This document shows, one piece after another, positions 15,891 through 24,276 of a stretch of DNA of 64,000 bases. The position numbers and the translations under genes are program-made. Below the pieces are notes generated by a model that was not told the DNA's origin, did not search any database, and saw only the letters and a program-made list of their open reading frames with translations. The DNA is from Bacteroidales bacterium (GTDB lineage Bacteria > Bacteroidota > Bacteroidia > Bacteroidales > F082): contig JANJXG010000003.1 of NCBI GenBank assembly GCA_024709145.1, positions 1 through 64,000 on the forward strand. The letters run 5' to 3'. The stretch's first letter is position 1, and each line of letters starts with the position of its first letter.

Positions 15891-17198
15891 ATGACAGGAA
15901 AAAAACTGAACATATTGGTCATAACAGCACTTCTCTCCTTGTTAGGGGTGGTTGTGATGCAGGTTTATTGGGTGAGAAATGCTGTTCAGCTCAAAGAAGA
16001 GCAGTTCAACCGCTCCGTTGGCATCGCCATGAAAACTGTTTTAAACCGTATTTTGGAGTTGAATACGGATGAAGCTTTGCGTCAGATTGCGCGAAATGAA
16101 CCCTGCATGGACGAAAAGACTGATATCAGCGATGTGATTTCACCGCGCCTGCTCGATTCACTGATCAGGATGGAATTCAAATGTCTGAAAGTGACCAGAG
16201 GGTTTGAGTATGCCATATACAACAAGGTGAACAACCGCTTTGCGATGGGTAGTTTTGCCACATTCAGGCAGGAAATCCTCGACTCGGAATATCAACAAAG
16301 TGTTGAGGCATTGTTTAAGCCGGGATCTTATTATTTCTCCATTTATTTTCCACAAAAACGATCGGGTGTATTCATGCAACTGCTGGGTTGGATGCTTTTG
16401 TCGGCTGCTTTCTTACTGGCCATGGCGGCAAGCTTCTGGTTAACGATCCGTACGGTTTACCTTCAGAAAAAATGGTCGGAAATGAAAACCGATTTCATGA
16501 ACAACATGACCCACGAGTTTAAAACACCCATTTCCACCATTGCTGTTGCTGCCGAAATGCTTATGAAACAGGAAGTAAATGCCGACAGCAGCCGTATCCG
16601 GAAATATGCCGGCGTTATCCTTAGTGAAAAAAACAGACTCCAAAATCAGGTTGAACAGGTGTTGCAAAGTGCCATGCTCGAAAAAGGGGACATCAACCTG
16701 CGTTTTCGCGAAACGGATATGAACCGGCTGATCCTGCAAATTGCAGATAGTTTTCAGTTCAGGGTGCTGGAAGCCAAGGGCAGCTTGCAATTAAGTCTTG
16801 CTGAAAACCCTCCGCTGATGCAGCTCGACAGGCATCATTTTGCCAATGTACTGGCCAATCTGATCGACAATGCCATCAAATACAGCAGGGAGGCACCTGT
16901 CATCGCGCTACAGACTAAGGTTACACCTGAGGCCTTTATTCTTGAGGTATCAGACAAAGGGATTGGGATCAGCAAGGAGAATCAAAAACTCGTTTTTAAA
17001 AACCTTTTCCGTGTTCACACCGGTAATCTTCACAATGTGAAGGGTTTTGGTATCGGGCTGTTTTATGTAAAACGTATTGTCGAAATGCATGGCGGGCGCA
17101 TTGATCTTGAAAGCGAAGTTGGTCAAGGTACTGTTTTTCGTTTATTTTTGCCACGTCATTTTACCCTTAAAACCAAGGCCGAATATGAAAACAACTGA
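15891..17198 (+). CDS. RprX-like sensor histidine kinase
   Basis: 435 aa. One membrane segment lies near residues 8-26 and a second near 160-183, enclosing a periplasmic sensor of ~130 residues with the QVYWVRNAVQLKEEQFN start typical of Bacteroidota RprX kinases. The HisKA phosphoacceptor is His208 in MTHEFKTP. The ATPase domain has the N box LANLIDNAIKYS, the G1 motif VSDKGIGIS and the G2 motif GFGIGLFYV. The stop overlaps the response regulator start by 14 nt. The phased repeats upstream suggest autoregulation. The signal sensed is unknown. Confidence 0.9.
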   Translation: MTGKKLNILVITALLSLLGVVVMQVYWVRNAVQLKEEQFNRSVGIAMKTVLNRILELNTDEALRQIARNEPCMDEKTDISDVISPRLLDSLIRMEFKCLKVTRGFEYAIYNKVNNRFAMGSFATFRQEILDSEYQQSVEALFKPGSYYFSIYFPQKRSGVFMQLLGWMLLSAAFLLAMAASFWLTIRTVYLQKKWSEMKTDFMNNMTHEFKTPISTIAVAAEMLMKQEVNADSSRIRKYAGVILSEKNRLQNQVEQVLQSAMLEKGDINLRFRETDMNRLILQIADSFQFRVLEAKGSLQLSLAENPPLMQLDRHHFANVLANLIDNAIKYSREAPVIALQTKVTPEAFILEVSDKGIGISKENQKLVFKNLFRVHTGNLHNVKGFGIGLFYVKRIVEMHGGRIDLESEVGQGTVFRLFLPRHFTLKTKAEYENN

Positions 17199-17904
17199 AA
17201 GCTTAACCATCCTTTTGGTCGAAGACGATGCCAATCTTTGCATGGTTTTGCAAGACTACCTCGAATTGATGAATTATCAGGTTCTTGTGGCCCATGATGG
17301 TGAAAAAGGACTGGAGACTTTCAAGTCGGCCAAAATAGACTTGTGTGTTCTCGATGTGATGATGCCCCGGCTCGACGGGTTTAACCTGGCATCAGCCATC
17401 AGGGAAATCAATGCCCAGATGCCGATAATCTTTCTCACCGCCAAATCGCTCAAGGAAGACAGGTTGAAAGGTTTTGCCCTGGGTTGTGATGATTACATGA
17501 CCAAACCCTTCAGCACCGATGAGCTCAATCTCAGGATTAAAGCCATTCTTCGTAGGTGTATACGAAATGGCTCCCTGACTGAATGGAGTGACCCCAAGAT
17601 TTTTTCTTTCGGTGGATTTTCACTTGACACCCATAACCTGACGCTTAGCTATGAAAACAACGTTCAGAACCTGACAAAGAAAGAAGCCTCACTGCTCAAA
17701 GTGCTCTGTCTGAACAAAAACAAAGTGCTGGCCCGCGACATGGTTCAAAAATCGATCTGGGGCGAAACAGATTATTTCGTTTCACGCAGCATGGATGTTT
17801 TTATTGCACGGTTGCGAAAGTATCTCAAAGACAATCCAAAAGTGAATATTGTCAATGTTCATGGTGTTGGGTTTATGCTCGAAGTACCTGAAACAAAAGA
17901 CTGA
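17185..17904 (+). CDS. RprY-like OmpR-family response regulator
   Basis: 239 aa: receiver domain (~8-125; phosphoacceptor Asp57 in VLDVMMPRLDG; conserved Lys in MTKPF) and a C-terminal winged-helix DNA-binding domain (~145-236). The ATG at 17185 is preferred to an in-frame upstream ATG at 17077, because the receiver begins right after it (TILLVEDDANL) and the 36 extra residues would be a translation of kinase-coding sequence. It is the partner of the overlapping kinase gene. Regulators of this fold bind direct repeats ~11 bp apart, as found at 15802-15838. Confidence 0.93.
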   Translation: MKTTESLTILLVEDDANLCMVLQDYLELMNYQVLVAHDGEKGLETFKSAKIDLCVLDVMMPRLDGFNLASAIREINAQMPIIFLTAKSLKEDRLKGFALGCDDYMTKPFSTDELNLRIKAILRRCIRNGSLTEWSDPKIFSFGGFSLDTHNLTLSYENNVQNLTKKEASLLKVLCLNKNKVLARDMVQKSIWGETDYFVSRSMDVFIARLRKYLKDNPKVNIVNVHGVGFMLEVPETKD

Positions 17905-17934
17905 TCTCAACATTTATTTCAATACACCACTGCA

Positions 17935-18348
17935 ATGACACGAGAAACCCGACAAATGACAGGTATCATCCTGCTCACAGTACCTACCATTATCTATGGT
18001 GGCAACTTTTTACTTGGATTGATCAGCGGCCAATATCCAGAGCTGTCTTTGACACCTTTTCAGCAGGCAATGTTCAGGGCCGGACATGCCCATGCCGGTG
18101 TTCTGGTGATTTTGGCTTTGCTGGCGCAACTTTTCGCTGATCATGCCCTGCTTTCTGTTAAAGTTCGTTGGTTTGTCCGTGGCGGATTTCCTTTGGCTGC
18201 AATACTGGTCAGCGGTGGATTTTTCGCAGCCGCTGCCGGGCCGGGCCGTACCGAACCCAATGCTTTTATCGCTGTTCTTTATGCAGGTATGCTTTTGCTT
18301 ACCGCATCGCTGATCATTTTAGGAATTGGGTTATTGCGTAAAAAATAA
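17935..18348 (+). CDS. Small polytopic membrane protein
   Basis: 137 aa with four hydrophobic segments, unrecognised family. The second segment carries the notable motif FRAGHAHAGVLVILAL; paired His residues of this kind are seen in membrane proteins that bind heme or metal, but no family is assigned. The last segment ends in a basic tail (GLLRKK). The gene lies 30 nt after the RprY-like gene on the same strand and is followed by a terminator, so it probably belongs to the two-component operon. Confidence 0.6.
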   Translation: MTRETRQMTGIILLTVPTIIYGGNFLLGLISGQYPELSLTPFQQAMFRAGHAHAGVLVILALLAQLFADHALLSVKVRWFVRGGFPLAAILVSGGFFAAAAGPGRTEPNAFIAVLYAGMLLLTASLIILGIGLLRKK

Positions 18349-18379
18349 CAAGAGGCCTTGAAACAAAGCCTCTTGTTTT
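18347..18379. terminator. Convergent hairpin terminator
   Basis: AACAAGAGGC (18347-18356) pairs with GCCTCTTGTT (18368-18377) around an 11-nt loop, between the membrane protein gene (plus) and the glucokinase gene (minus). T-rich on the plus side and, read from the minus strand, on the other side too. Confidence 0.7.
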
Positions 18380-18412
18380 GAAACAGGATCAGGATCCCCC
18401 TCCTGAACAGGG

Positions 18413-19399
18413 TTAGCTTAATTGCTTCTCCAACTCTTTATAAACCAATGCACTTGCACCAACGATAGCAGCATCGCCGGCTTTAAGTTGTGAGGGCAAG
18501 ACTTTGACTTTATTTTTGAAAATGGGTAACAGATGTTGTTCCATGCTGTCGATGGTGGGCCTGAAGATGTAATTGCCTGCAGCGGTAGGGCCTCCAAACA
18601 GGAAAATAGCTTCGGGACTCAGGTGGTGAATGGTGTTTGCAAGGCCAAGACCAAGCCACTGCCCCGTGAGGTCGAAGACTTCTTTGGCGATGGGATCACC
18701 CAATTCGGCCGCATCGAAAATAAGCTTGGAATCAAGTTCGCCAAACGACCTGGAGGCCAGAGGACTATTAACTCCATTGTACTTAGCAAGCAGCTCAAAT
18801 GCCGTCCGCTTCATGCCGGGGGCTGAGCAGTAGGCTTCGAGATGACCATGACCGCCGCAACCACACAGGCGACCTCCGCTCACAATGGTGGTATGACCAC
18901 ATTCGCCCGCAAAGCCATCAGCACCGTACACAAGGTCTCCATTGACAACAATACCGCTGCCGACACCTGTTCCAAGGGTGTAAACAACAAAATTTTTCAT
19001 ACCTTTTGCTCCACCGTAAATCATTTCACCGATGGCAGCAGCGTTGGCATCGTTAGTGATGGCAATGGCTTTCAAATCCGGGAAGTTCGCTTCCAAAAGC
19101 TTTACGAGTGGTATGACACCTTTGAACGAAAGGTTTGGCGCATGCTCAATATTTCCGGTATAGTAGTTTGCGTTGGGAGCGCCAATGCCGATTCCAAGTA
19201 TTTCGATTTCCGGATTGAGCTTTTTTACCGAGCCGATCAGATCTCTGACCGATCCTGTCATTTCATCAATAAAAAGGGCTACATTTCCATGTGATGGCGT
19301 TGATATACTGTCTTTTACCAGAACATTCCCTTCGCGGTCAACCACACCGATCACGGTGTTTGTTCCGCCAATATCAATGCCAATTGCAACTTTTTTCAT
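18413..19399 (-). CDS. ROK family glucokinase
   Basis: 328 aa. An N-terminal phosphate-binding loop, GIDIGGTNTVIGV, and VYTLGTGVGSGIV mark a ROK sugar kinase. GECGHTTI followed by the zinc-binding segment LCGCGGHGHLEAYCS places it in the kinase rather than the repressor branch, and no helix-turn-helix is present. In the zinc motif the usual third Cys (GCLE) is His (GHLE). It likely phosphorylates glucose, or another hexose, imported by the permease encoded 21 nt upstream. Cytoplasmic. Confidence 0.88.
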   Translation of the reverse strand: MKKVAIGIDIGGTNTVIGVVDREGNVLVKDSISTPSHGNVALFIDEMTGSVRDLIGSVKKLNPEIEILGIGIGAPNANYYTGNIEHAPNLSFKGVIPLVKLLEANFPDLKAIAITNDANAAAIGEMIYGGAKGMKNFVVYTLGTGVGSGIVVNGDLVYGADGFAGECGHTTIVSGGRLCGCGGHGHLEAYCSAPGMKRTAFELLAKYNGVNSPLASRSFGELDSKLIFDAAELGDPIAKEVFDLTGQWLGLGLANTIHHLSPEAIFLFGGPTAAGNYIFRPTIDSMEQHLLPIFKNKVKVLPSQLKAGDAAIVGASALVYKELEKQLS

Positions 19400-19420
19400 A
19401 AATTATTCTGTGTGTTGATT

Positions 19421-20764
19421 TCAGGCTTTACGAATACTGCTGCCATGAACGGCATAGTAGAAAATATAAAGGTAACACAGAGCCGGCACGATAAAGGCCC
19501 AGGTGTAACCCATGCTGTCGGCCACATAGCCCATAATCGGCGGGATGATGGCGCCACCGAGAATAAGGGCGTTGATGAGGCCCGAGGCTCCGCTAAGTTC
19601 TCCTTTATCAAGGTCTTTGACAGCTAGGGAGAAGATGTTGGGGAACATAATCGAGTTGAAAAGTCCGATAGAGATAATGGTCCACAACGCGATGTTGCCG
19701 GTTGTGAAAATGGTGGCCAGGTCGAGAAGGGCTGCAACGAGGGCGAAAATTGCCAGGGTTTTGGCAGCCTTGCCCTGACCGATCTGCATGATAATGAAAT
19801 TCACCAGTGCAATACCAGTAAAAATCAATCCGATATTCCAGTTCCAGTCAGTTACAAAGGAGCCCGAAATCGCTGCAAGCAGGAGGACCGGGGCAGCATA
19901 GGTAAGTTTTTTAGACGAAGGCATGTCGCTAAACATGAAAGAGCCAAAGAAACGGCCAACCATCGCGCCGCCCCAATAAATGGCTGCGTATGTTGAAGCC
20001 TCCTGAGGCAACATCCCAAGATTGTTTTTCAGGTAGTTGACGATCAATCCGGCATTTCCGACTTCAGCGCCAACATAGGTGAAAATGGCAAAAGCACCGA
20101 GTACGACATGTGGTCTGTTCCAGATGCTTTTCTTTTCGCTTTTTTCTGACTGTATGGTTGGAAGTTTAATCGTGAAAATAGCAACAGCTACCAGGAGCAC
20201 AATCAGACCCATGATAATGAAAGGGAGCGGAACACGCTCAGCGGCAACGGCAGCATCTGCCGGGAATTGTAATCCTTTAAAAATAGCAACCGAAATAAGC
20301 CAGGGAGCAATCATGGTGGCTATGGAGTTGAGTGCCTGTGTAAGGTTCAAGCGGCTCGAAGCTGTTGCGTCGGGTCCAATGGCAGTAACATAAGGGTTGG
20401 CTGCAACCTGAAGAAAAACAACACCGGTTGCCAAAACAAAGGTGCCGATCAGGAAAATAGGAAACGATGGCATATTGGCAGCAGGAATGTAGATAAAACT
20501 GCCTAAAGCCATCAGGATTAAGCCGGCAATAACAGTCCATTTATAGCCTATTCTGTCAATCAGTTTGCCTGTTGGTATCGACATAAGGGGATAAGCGATA
20601 AAAAATGCCGATGAAAGCAACTGGGCATTAAATTCCGACAATCCGAAAATCTCTTTCACGGGAGCGCTCAAGGTTACGATAAACGTGGTAGCAAACCCGA
20701 AAATGAAAAAAATGGCACCGAAAACCGACATGCCAACAACCAGATTATTGTTCTTCTGACTCAT
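19421..20764 (-). CDS. FucP-type MFS sugar permease
   Basis: 447 aa with twelve hydrophobic segments. The N-terminus (FFIFGFATTFIVTLSAPVKEIFGLSEFNAQLLSSAFFIAYP region) is that of the FucP/GluP family of proton-sugar symporters, followed by the MFS loop GKLIDRIGYKWT. First gene of an operon with the ROK glucokinase, so glucose or a similar hexose is the likely substrate. A -7 box, TATTTTTG (minus), lies 50 nt upstream, and a small CCCTC/GAGGG hairpin is present in the leader. Confidence 0.88.
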   Translation of the reverse strand: MSQKNNNLVVGMSVFGAIFFIFGFATTFIVTLSAPVKEIFGLSEFNAQLLSSAFFIAYPLMSIPTGKLIDRIGYKWTVIAGLILMALGSFIYIPAANMPSFPIFLIGTFVLATGVVFLQVAANPYVTAIGPDATASSRLNLTQALNSIATMIAPWLISVAIFKGLQFPADAAVAAERVPLPFIIMGLIVLLVAVAIFTIKLPTIQSEKSEKKSIWNRPHVVLGAFAIFTYVGAEVGNAGLIVNYLKNNLGMLPQEASTYAAIYWGGAMVGRFFGSFMFSDMPSSKKLTYAAPVLLLAAISGSFVTDWNWNIGLIFTGIALVNFIIMQIGQGKAAKTLAIFALVAALLDLATIFTTGNIALWTIISIGLFNSIMFPNIFSLAVKDLDKGELSGASGLINALILGGAIIPPIMGYVADSMGYTWAFIVPALCYLYIFYYAVHGSSIRKA

Positions 20765-20814
20765 AAAAAGTAGTTTAGGTGTGATTAAAATATCAGCCCT
20801 CTCTGAGGGGCAAA

Positions 20815-20822
20815 CAAAAATA
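20815..20822 (-). promoter_or_regulatory. -7 box for the sugar permease-glucokinase operon
   Basis: TATTTTTG on the minus strand, exact TAnnTTTG match. The implied leader of ~45 nt includes a short hairpin (CCCTC...GAGGG near 20797-20810). Confidence 0.45.
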
Positions 20823-20948
20823 CAAATTAATCAAAACCATCACCTGTTTTCTGAAAAATCAATTCAGGATTGAAGAATTTCGTAAAATGTTCATAAACAA
20901 CATGATGTGAAACATCGTCAGGCTTTTTTTTACACTTGGTTTCCGTAC

Positions 20949-20981
20949 TTTGTTGTCTGACTGATTAAGTCACTACTTTTG
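20949..20981 (+). promoter_or_regulatory. Promoter of the flippase gene (-33 and -7)
   Basis: TTTG at 20949-20952 and TACTTTTG at 20974-20981, 21 nt apart, match both elements of the Bacteroidota housekeeping promoter. This fixes the start of the flippase gene at 20997, because an in-frame TTG at 20979 falls inside the -7 box. Confidence 0.65.
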
Positions 20982-20996
20982 TCGCACGACAGTATT

Positions 20997-22484
20997 ATGG
21001 GAAAAATAAAAGACCAGGCCATCAAAGGGTCTGTTTACAGCTATCTGGGGGTTTTGCTGGGATTTGCCATTTCGGGGCTGATCCTTCCAAGGCTTTTTTC
21101 TACAGCTGAAAATGGCCTGATCAATTTGCTGATAGCCTGGTCGAGCCTCTTTGCTCAGTTTGCCACACTTGGATTTGGAAACGCAACCGGAAGGCTGTTT
21201 TCCTGGTTCAGGGACGAGAAGAGCAATCATCATGGATTTATTGGTTTGTTGTTCCTCGTCGTCTTAACAGGGTTTGGATTGGCTATGATCGCGTTTGCAC
21301 TTTTTCAGCCGGCGATCGTGCGCGAGAACATGAGCAAATCAAGTCTTTTTGCGCCATACATCTACTTCGTAATACCGCTCATCTTCTTTAACTTATTGTA
21401 TCTGTTGCTCGATGTCTATTTTAAAATGCTCTTTAAGACCATCATAGGAACTTTTCTTAAGGAATTTCTGTTACGCATCCTGATTTTACTGACGCTGTTG
21501 TTTTATTTTCTTGAGTGGATTACGTTCAATGAGTTTATTATCGCCTACGTGGTTGCAAACTGTATTCCGGCTGCCATTTTACTTGTGATACTGATGCTCC
21601 AGGAAGGTGTGCGCTGGCGACCTGACTGGAAATTCATCGACCCCAAACTGGCTCGTTTGCTTGTCAATATGAGCTTCTACGGCATTATTGTCGGCTTTTC
21701 GAGTGTGATGGTTTTGTATATCGACCGCATCATGATTGAGCGCATGGTTGGCATTGAGGCAGTTGGAATTTATTCGATCACTTTCTTTTTCGGCACTCTT
21801 GTCGTGATCCCATCCCGTTCATTGCGCAAAATTGCCGGAACAATGCTTGCCGAAGCCTGGAAGGTCAATGATTTAAAAACCATTGCGGAAATCTATTCCA
21901 AAAGTATTGTCAATCAATTAATTTTAGGCGTTTTAATCTTCGTTGGCTTGTGGGCTAACATCGGAAATGTGTTCAATATTTTACCCGAAGAATATGCGTC
22001 AGGTAAATGGGTTATCTTTTTTGTCGGCCTGGCCGGATTAATTGAAATGAGCTCCGGAGTGAGTGAAATCCTGGTTCAAACTTCACCTTATTATCGCTTC
22101 AGCGCTTTGCTCAATACGTTGTTTTTGATTTTTGTGGTGGTCTTCAATTATCTCTTCATCAGTTTTTTTGGACTTACAGGTGCAGCCATTGCCAATGTGA
22201 TTGCGTTTGTGCTTAGCAACACCATCAGGTATCTGTTTATCTATTACAAATACCGCTTTGTGCCTTTTAAACTTAATCATGTTTTCATTTTGATGACAGG
22301 CGTGCTGACGTATGCATTGATAAACTTACTGCCTGAATTGCAACCTTATCTGCTCGATATTGCAGTAAGAAGTTCACTAATTATTCTAGTCTATATCCCG
22401 GTTGTTTATTGGTTAAAAGTTTCACCCGAACTTAACCAAACAATCGAATCAGTGCTGGGAAAATTGTTTGGAAGGCTTGTTTAA
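20997..22484 (+). CDS. Oligosaccharide flippase (Wzx/MATE-like)
   Basis: 495 aa with about 14 hydrophobic segments, starting MGKIKDQAIKGSVYSYLGVLLGF, the standard N-terminus of polysaccharide-biosynthesis flippases. It should turn lipid-linked oligosaccharides over the inner membrane. Convergent to it lie a glycosyltransferase and an FkbM methyltransferase, consistent with a surface-glycan function, though they are not in the same operon. The promoter at 20949-20981 sets the start. Confidence 0.88.
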   Translation: MGKIKDQAIKGSVYSYLGVLLGFAISGLILPRLFSTAENGLINLLIAWSSLFAQFATLGFGNATGRLFSWFRDEKSNHHGFIGLLFLVVLTGFGLAMIAFALFQPAIVRENMSKSSLFAPYIYFVIPLIFFNLLYLLLDVYFKMLFKTIIGTFLKEFLLRILILLTLLFYFLEWITFNEFIIAYVVANCIPAAILLVILMLQEGVRWRPDWKFIDPKLARLLVNMSFYGIIVGFSSVMVLYIDRIMIERMVGIEAVGIYSITFFFGTLVVIPSRSLRKIAGTMLAEAWKVNDLKTIAEIYSKSIVNQLILGVLIFVGLWANIGNVFNILPEEYASGKWVIFFVGLAGLIEMSSGVSEILVQTSPYYRFSALLNTLFLIFVVVFNYLFISFFGLTGAAIANVIAFVLSNTIRYLFIYYKYRFVPFKLNHVFILMTGVLTYALINLLPELQPYLLDIAVRSSLIILVYIPVVYWLKVSPELNQTIESVLGKLFGRLV

Positions 22485-22589
22485 TGAAATACTTTAAGTG
22501 TTTGATGATAAAAAAACTAAACCATAATAAATCAAATGTTTCACGACAAAATAGATAACTTACACCTTAAAAACAGTTTTTCTATTTTG

Positions 22590-23339
22590 CTAGCTTTTTA
22601 GGTGAATAAATGATATTTCTTCAAACGAAATCGAGCTTGCAAAAATGGCATATCCATGCAGTTTCATTAGTTCAACGAGATCTTTTGAGTTTTTAGAGCT
22701 GGTTCCTAACATTCGGTCATGAAATTCAACGATAAACTGCTTAGGATAAATGTTACATTCCAATATCTGCGGAATAGTATCATATTCAGCACCTTCAATA
22801 TCCATTTTGAGTAAATCAATCTTCTCATGATTGAGTTTTTTCATGATTGAATTTAAAGTATTCATTTGTACTTTAATTACATCATAATCCTCTCCTTTTA
22901 ATGGAAGAAGACTTCCACTAATCCTCTTCTTCTTGCTTGGAATGTTAAAGTCAGTGTACCCATCTGTATTGCTTAGACCGATTGGATAAATATGCATATT
23001 TTCATTTTTCTTTTGTCTATTTACCCATTCAATCGAATTTGGTGTTGGATCAAATGCAAAAACTTTGCAATGATGTTTTTTTAGAATCTTATTATCAAAT
23101 GACAAATCCTTACCAATTCCAAAACTATAAATGATGCTTTGACCATTGAGTAAATCCGGATTAAGAAAGAATCCACCATAACTATTTCCATACCATTCCT
23201 TTTTTATTTTTACGGTTGGAAGTAGGTGTGAAACATCTGAAGAATTAATTGAGCGATGGATTAATTTTTTTCTTTTTTTTGATTGAATGTTCAACCGCAT
23301 TGAATTAATCCAATCCTTTAACATTTGTATTTGAAACAT
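22590..23339 (-). CDS. FkbM family methyltransferase
   Basis: About 249 aa. Recognisable FkbM features: IIYSFGIGKDLSFD (SAM-binding GxG-type loop), VFAFDPTPNSIEWV, and IDLLKMDIEGAEYDTIPQIL, the diagnostic acidic motif. FkbM enzymes O-methylate sugars or small molecules, often in glycan clusters. The ATG at 23339 was chosen because an in-frame TTG at 23384 lies inside the upstream glycosyltransferase gene, while 23339 leaves a 13-nt gap. The sequence is visibly more AT-rich than most of the window, like its glycosyltransferase partner. Confidence 0.82.
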   Translation of the reverse strand: MFQIQMLKDWINSMRLNIQSKKRKKLIHRSINSSDVSHLLPTVKIKKEWYGNSYGGFFLNPDLLNGQSIIYSFGIGKDLSFDNKILKKHHCKVFAFDPTPNSIEWVNRQKKNENMHIYPIGLSNTDGYTDFNIPSKKKRISGSLLPLKGEDYDVIKVQMNTLNSIMKKLNHEKIDLLKMDIEGAEYDTIPQILECNIYPKQFIVEFHDRMLGTSSKNSKDLVELMKLHGYAIFASSISFEEISFIHLKS

Positions 23340-23352
23340 TACGCTAATAGTA

Positions 23353-24264
23353 TTAACCGAAAATTTTAAAATTATTTCGAACAAAATTTGGACAACAATA
23401 AGAAGTTACCATATATAATATGTTGATAAATGATAGGCCAGAATTTTTAAAGTATTGCCTGGACTTTTTCATGTCTCCCGCTAAATAATAATATTTGCCC
23501 ATTGTTCCAAATAAACGTTGTGTGCCTTTTTTTACGTGTTTAGGGAAAGTTTTTTCATATGATCTCAAACAATTTATCGAAAATTCGAAGTCCTGAATTC
23601 TGTACTTCTCGGATAATGAAAGGTTGGTTTGATAAACATGCCTTACATAAGAAGGGTGACAAATTTCCTGAGACGATTTGTTTTGAAATAGATTTAAAAG
23701 CCAATCAAAATCGATAGAACCTACTTGAACTTCAAATTTGAGGTGCTTCAGATTTTTATGAAAAACAATACTTCCAAGATAACAGTTTTGTCCGGTCTTG
23801 GATTTTGAGAGACGCTTCAGAAAAGTCTCGTTCTTTGAATAATAGTTTACCTTCTTACTAAAACTACTACAGCCAATAGTGGTCAGTCTTTTTTTATGAT
23901 GATCATTCAGAATGTAAGAGCTGGTAAGTATTTGTGCTTTTCCAATAAATGGAATTACGGTTATGAGTCTGTCAGTTAACCACTCATCATCGTGATCGGC
24001 AATTATAATGTAATCACCTGTACTTTTTTCCAAACCAAGATTTCGGCCTTTATTAGGGCCGCCTGAATTTTCTTCATTTAGATAGGGTTTTATCTCAAAG
24101 TCTCCTATTATTTTTAGAGTGTTATCATTGGAATGATCATCAACAACAATAAGTTCAATTTCAAATAATTCTCCCAATCCTTTCTGGTTTAAAATTGAAG
24201 ATATTGTTCTGGCTATATAGTCTTCTGAATTATAAGTCGTTAAGATTATAGAAAATTTTACCAT
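23353..24264 (-). CDS. Family 2 glycosyltransferase
   Basis: 303 aa. A GT-A domain at the N-terminus: FSIILTTYNSEDYIARTI, then ELIVVDDHSNDNT, and the metal-binding stretch ADHDDEWLTDR. It transfers a sugar from a nucleotide donor; acceptor unknown. The C-terminal ~90 residues are helical and basic. It begins 12 nt after the YihY gene and is followed by FkbM, so the three may be one transcript. Marked AT-richness compared with yihY and nadC suggests the GT-FkbM pair was acquired. Confidence 0.85.
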   Translation of the reverse strand: MVKFSIILTTYNSEDYIARTISSILNQKGLGELFEIELIVVDDHSNDNTLKIIGDFEIKPYLNEENSGGPNKGRNLGLEKSTGDYIIIADHDDEWLTDRLITVIPFIGKAQILTSSYILNDHHKKRLTTIGCSSFSKKVNYYSKNETFLKRLSKSKTGQNCYLGSIVFHKNLKHLKFEVQVGSIDFDWLLNLFQNKSSQEICHPSYVRHVYQTNLSLSEKYRIQDFEFSINCLRSYEKTFPKHVKKGTQRLFGTMGKYYYLAGDMKKSRQYFKNSGLSFINILYMVTSYCCPNFVRNNFKIFG

Positions 24265-24276
24265 GAAAATTTATAT

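Noticed and set aside
17077-17184. Upstream ATG giving a 275-aa response regulator
   Set aside because: The extra 36 residues are an out-of-frame translation of the kinase gene; the receiver domain starts right after 17185.
18389-18406. TCAGGA/TCCTGA hairpin after the glucokinase gene
   Set aside because: Only 6 bp with no T-run; the hairpin at 18347-18377 already explains termination.
20979-20996. TTG start giving a longer flippase
   Set aside because: The TTG is part of the -7 box TACTTTTG, so it would not be transcribed.
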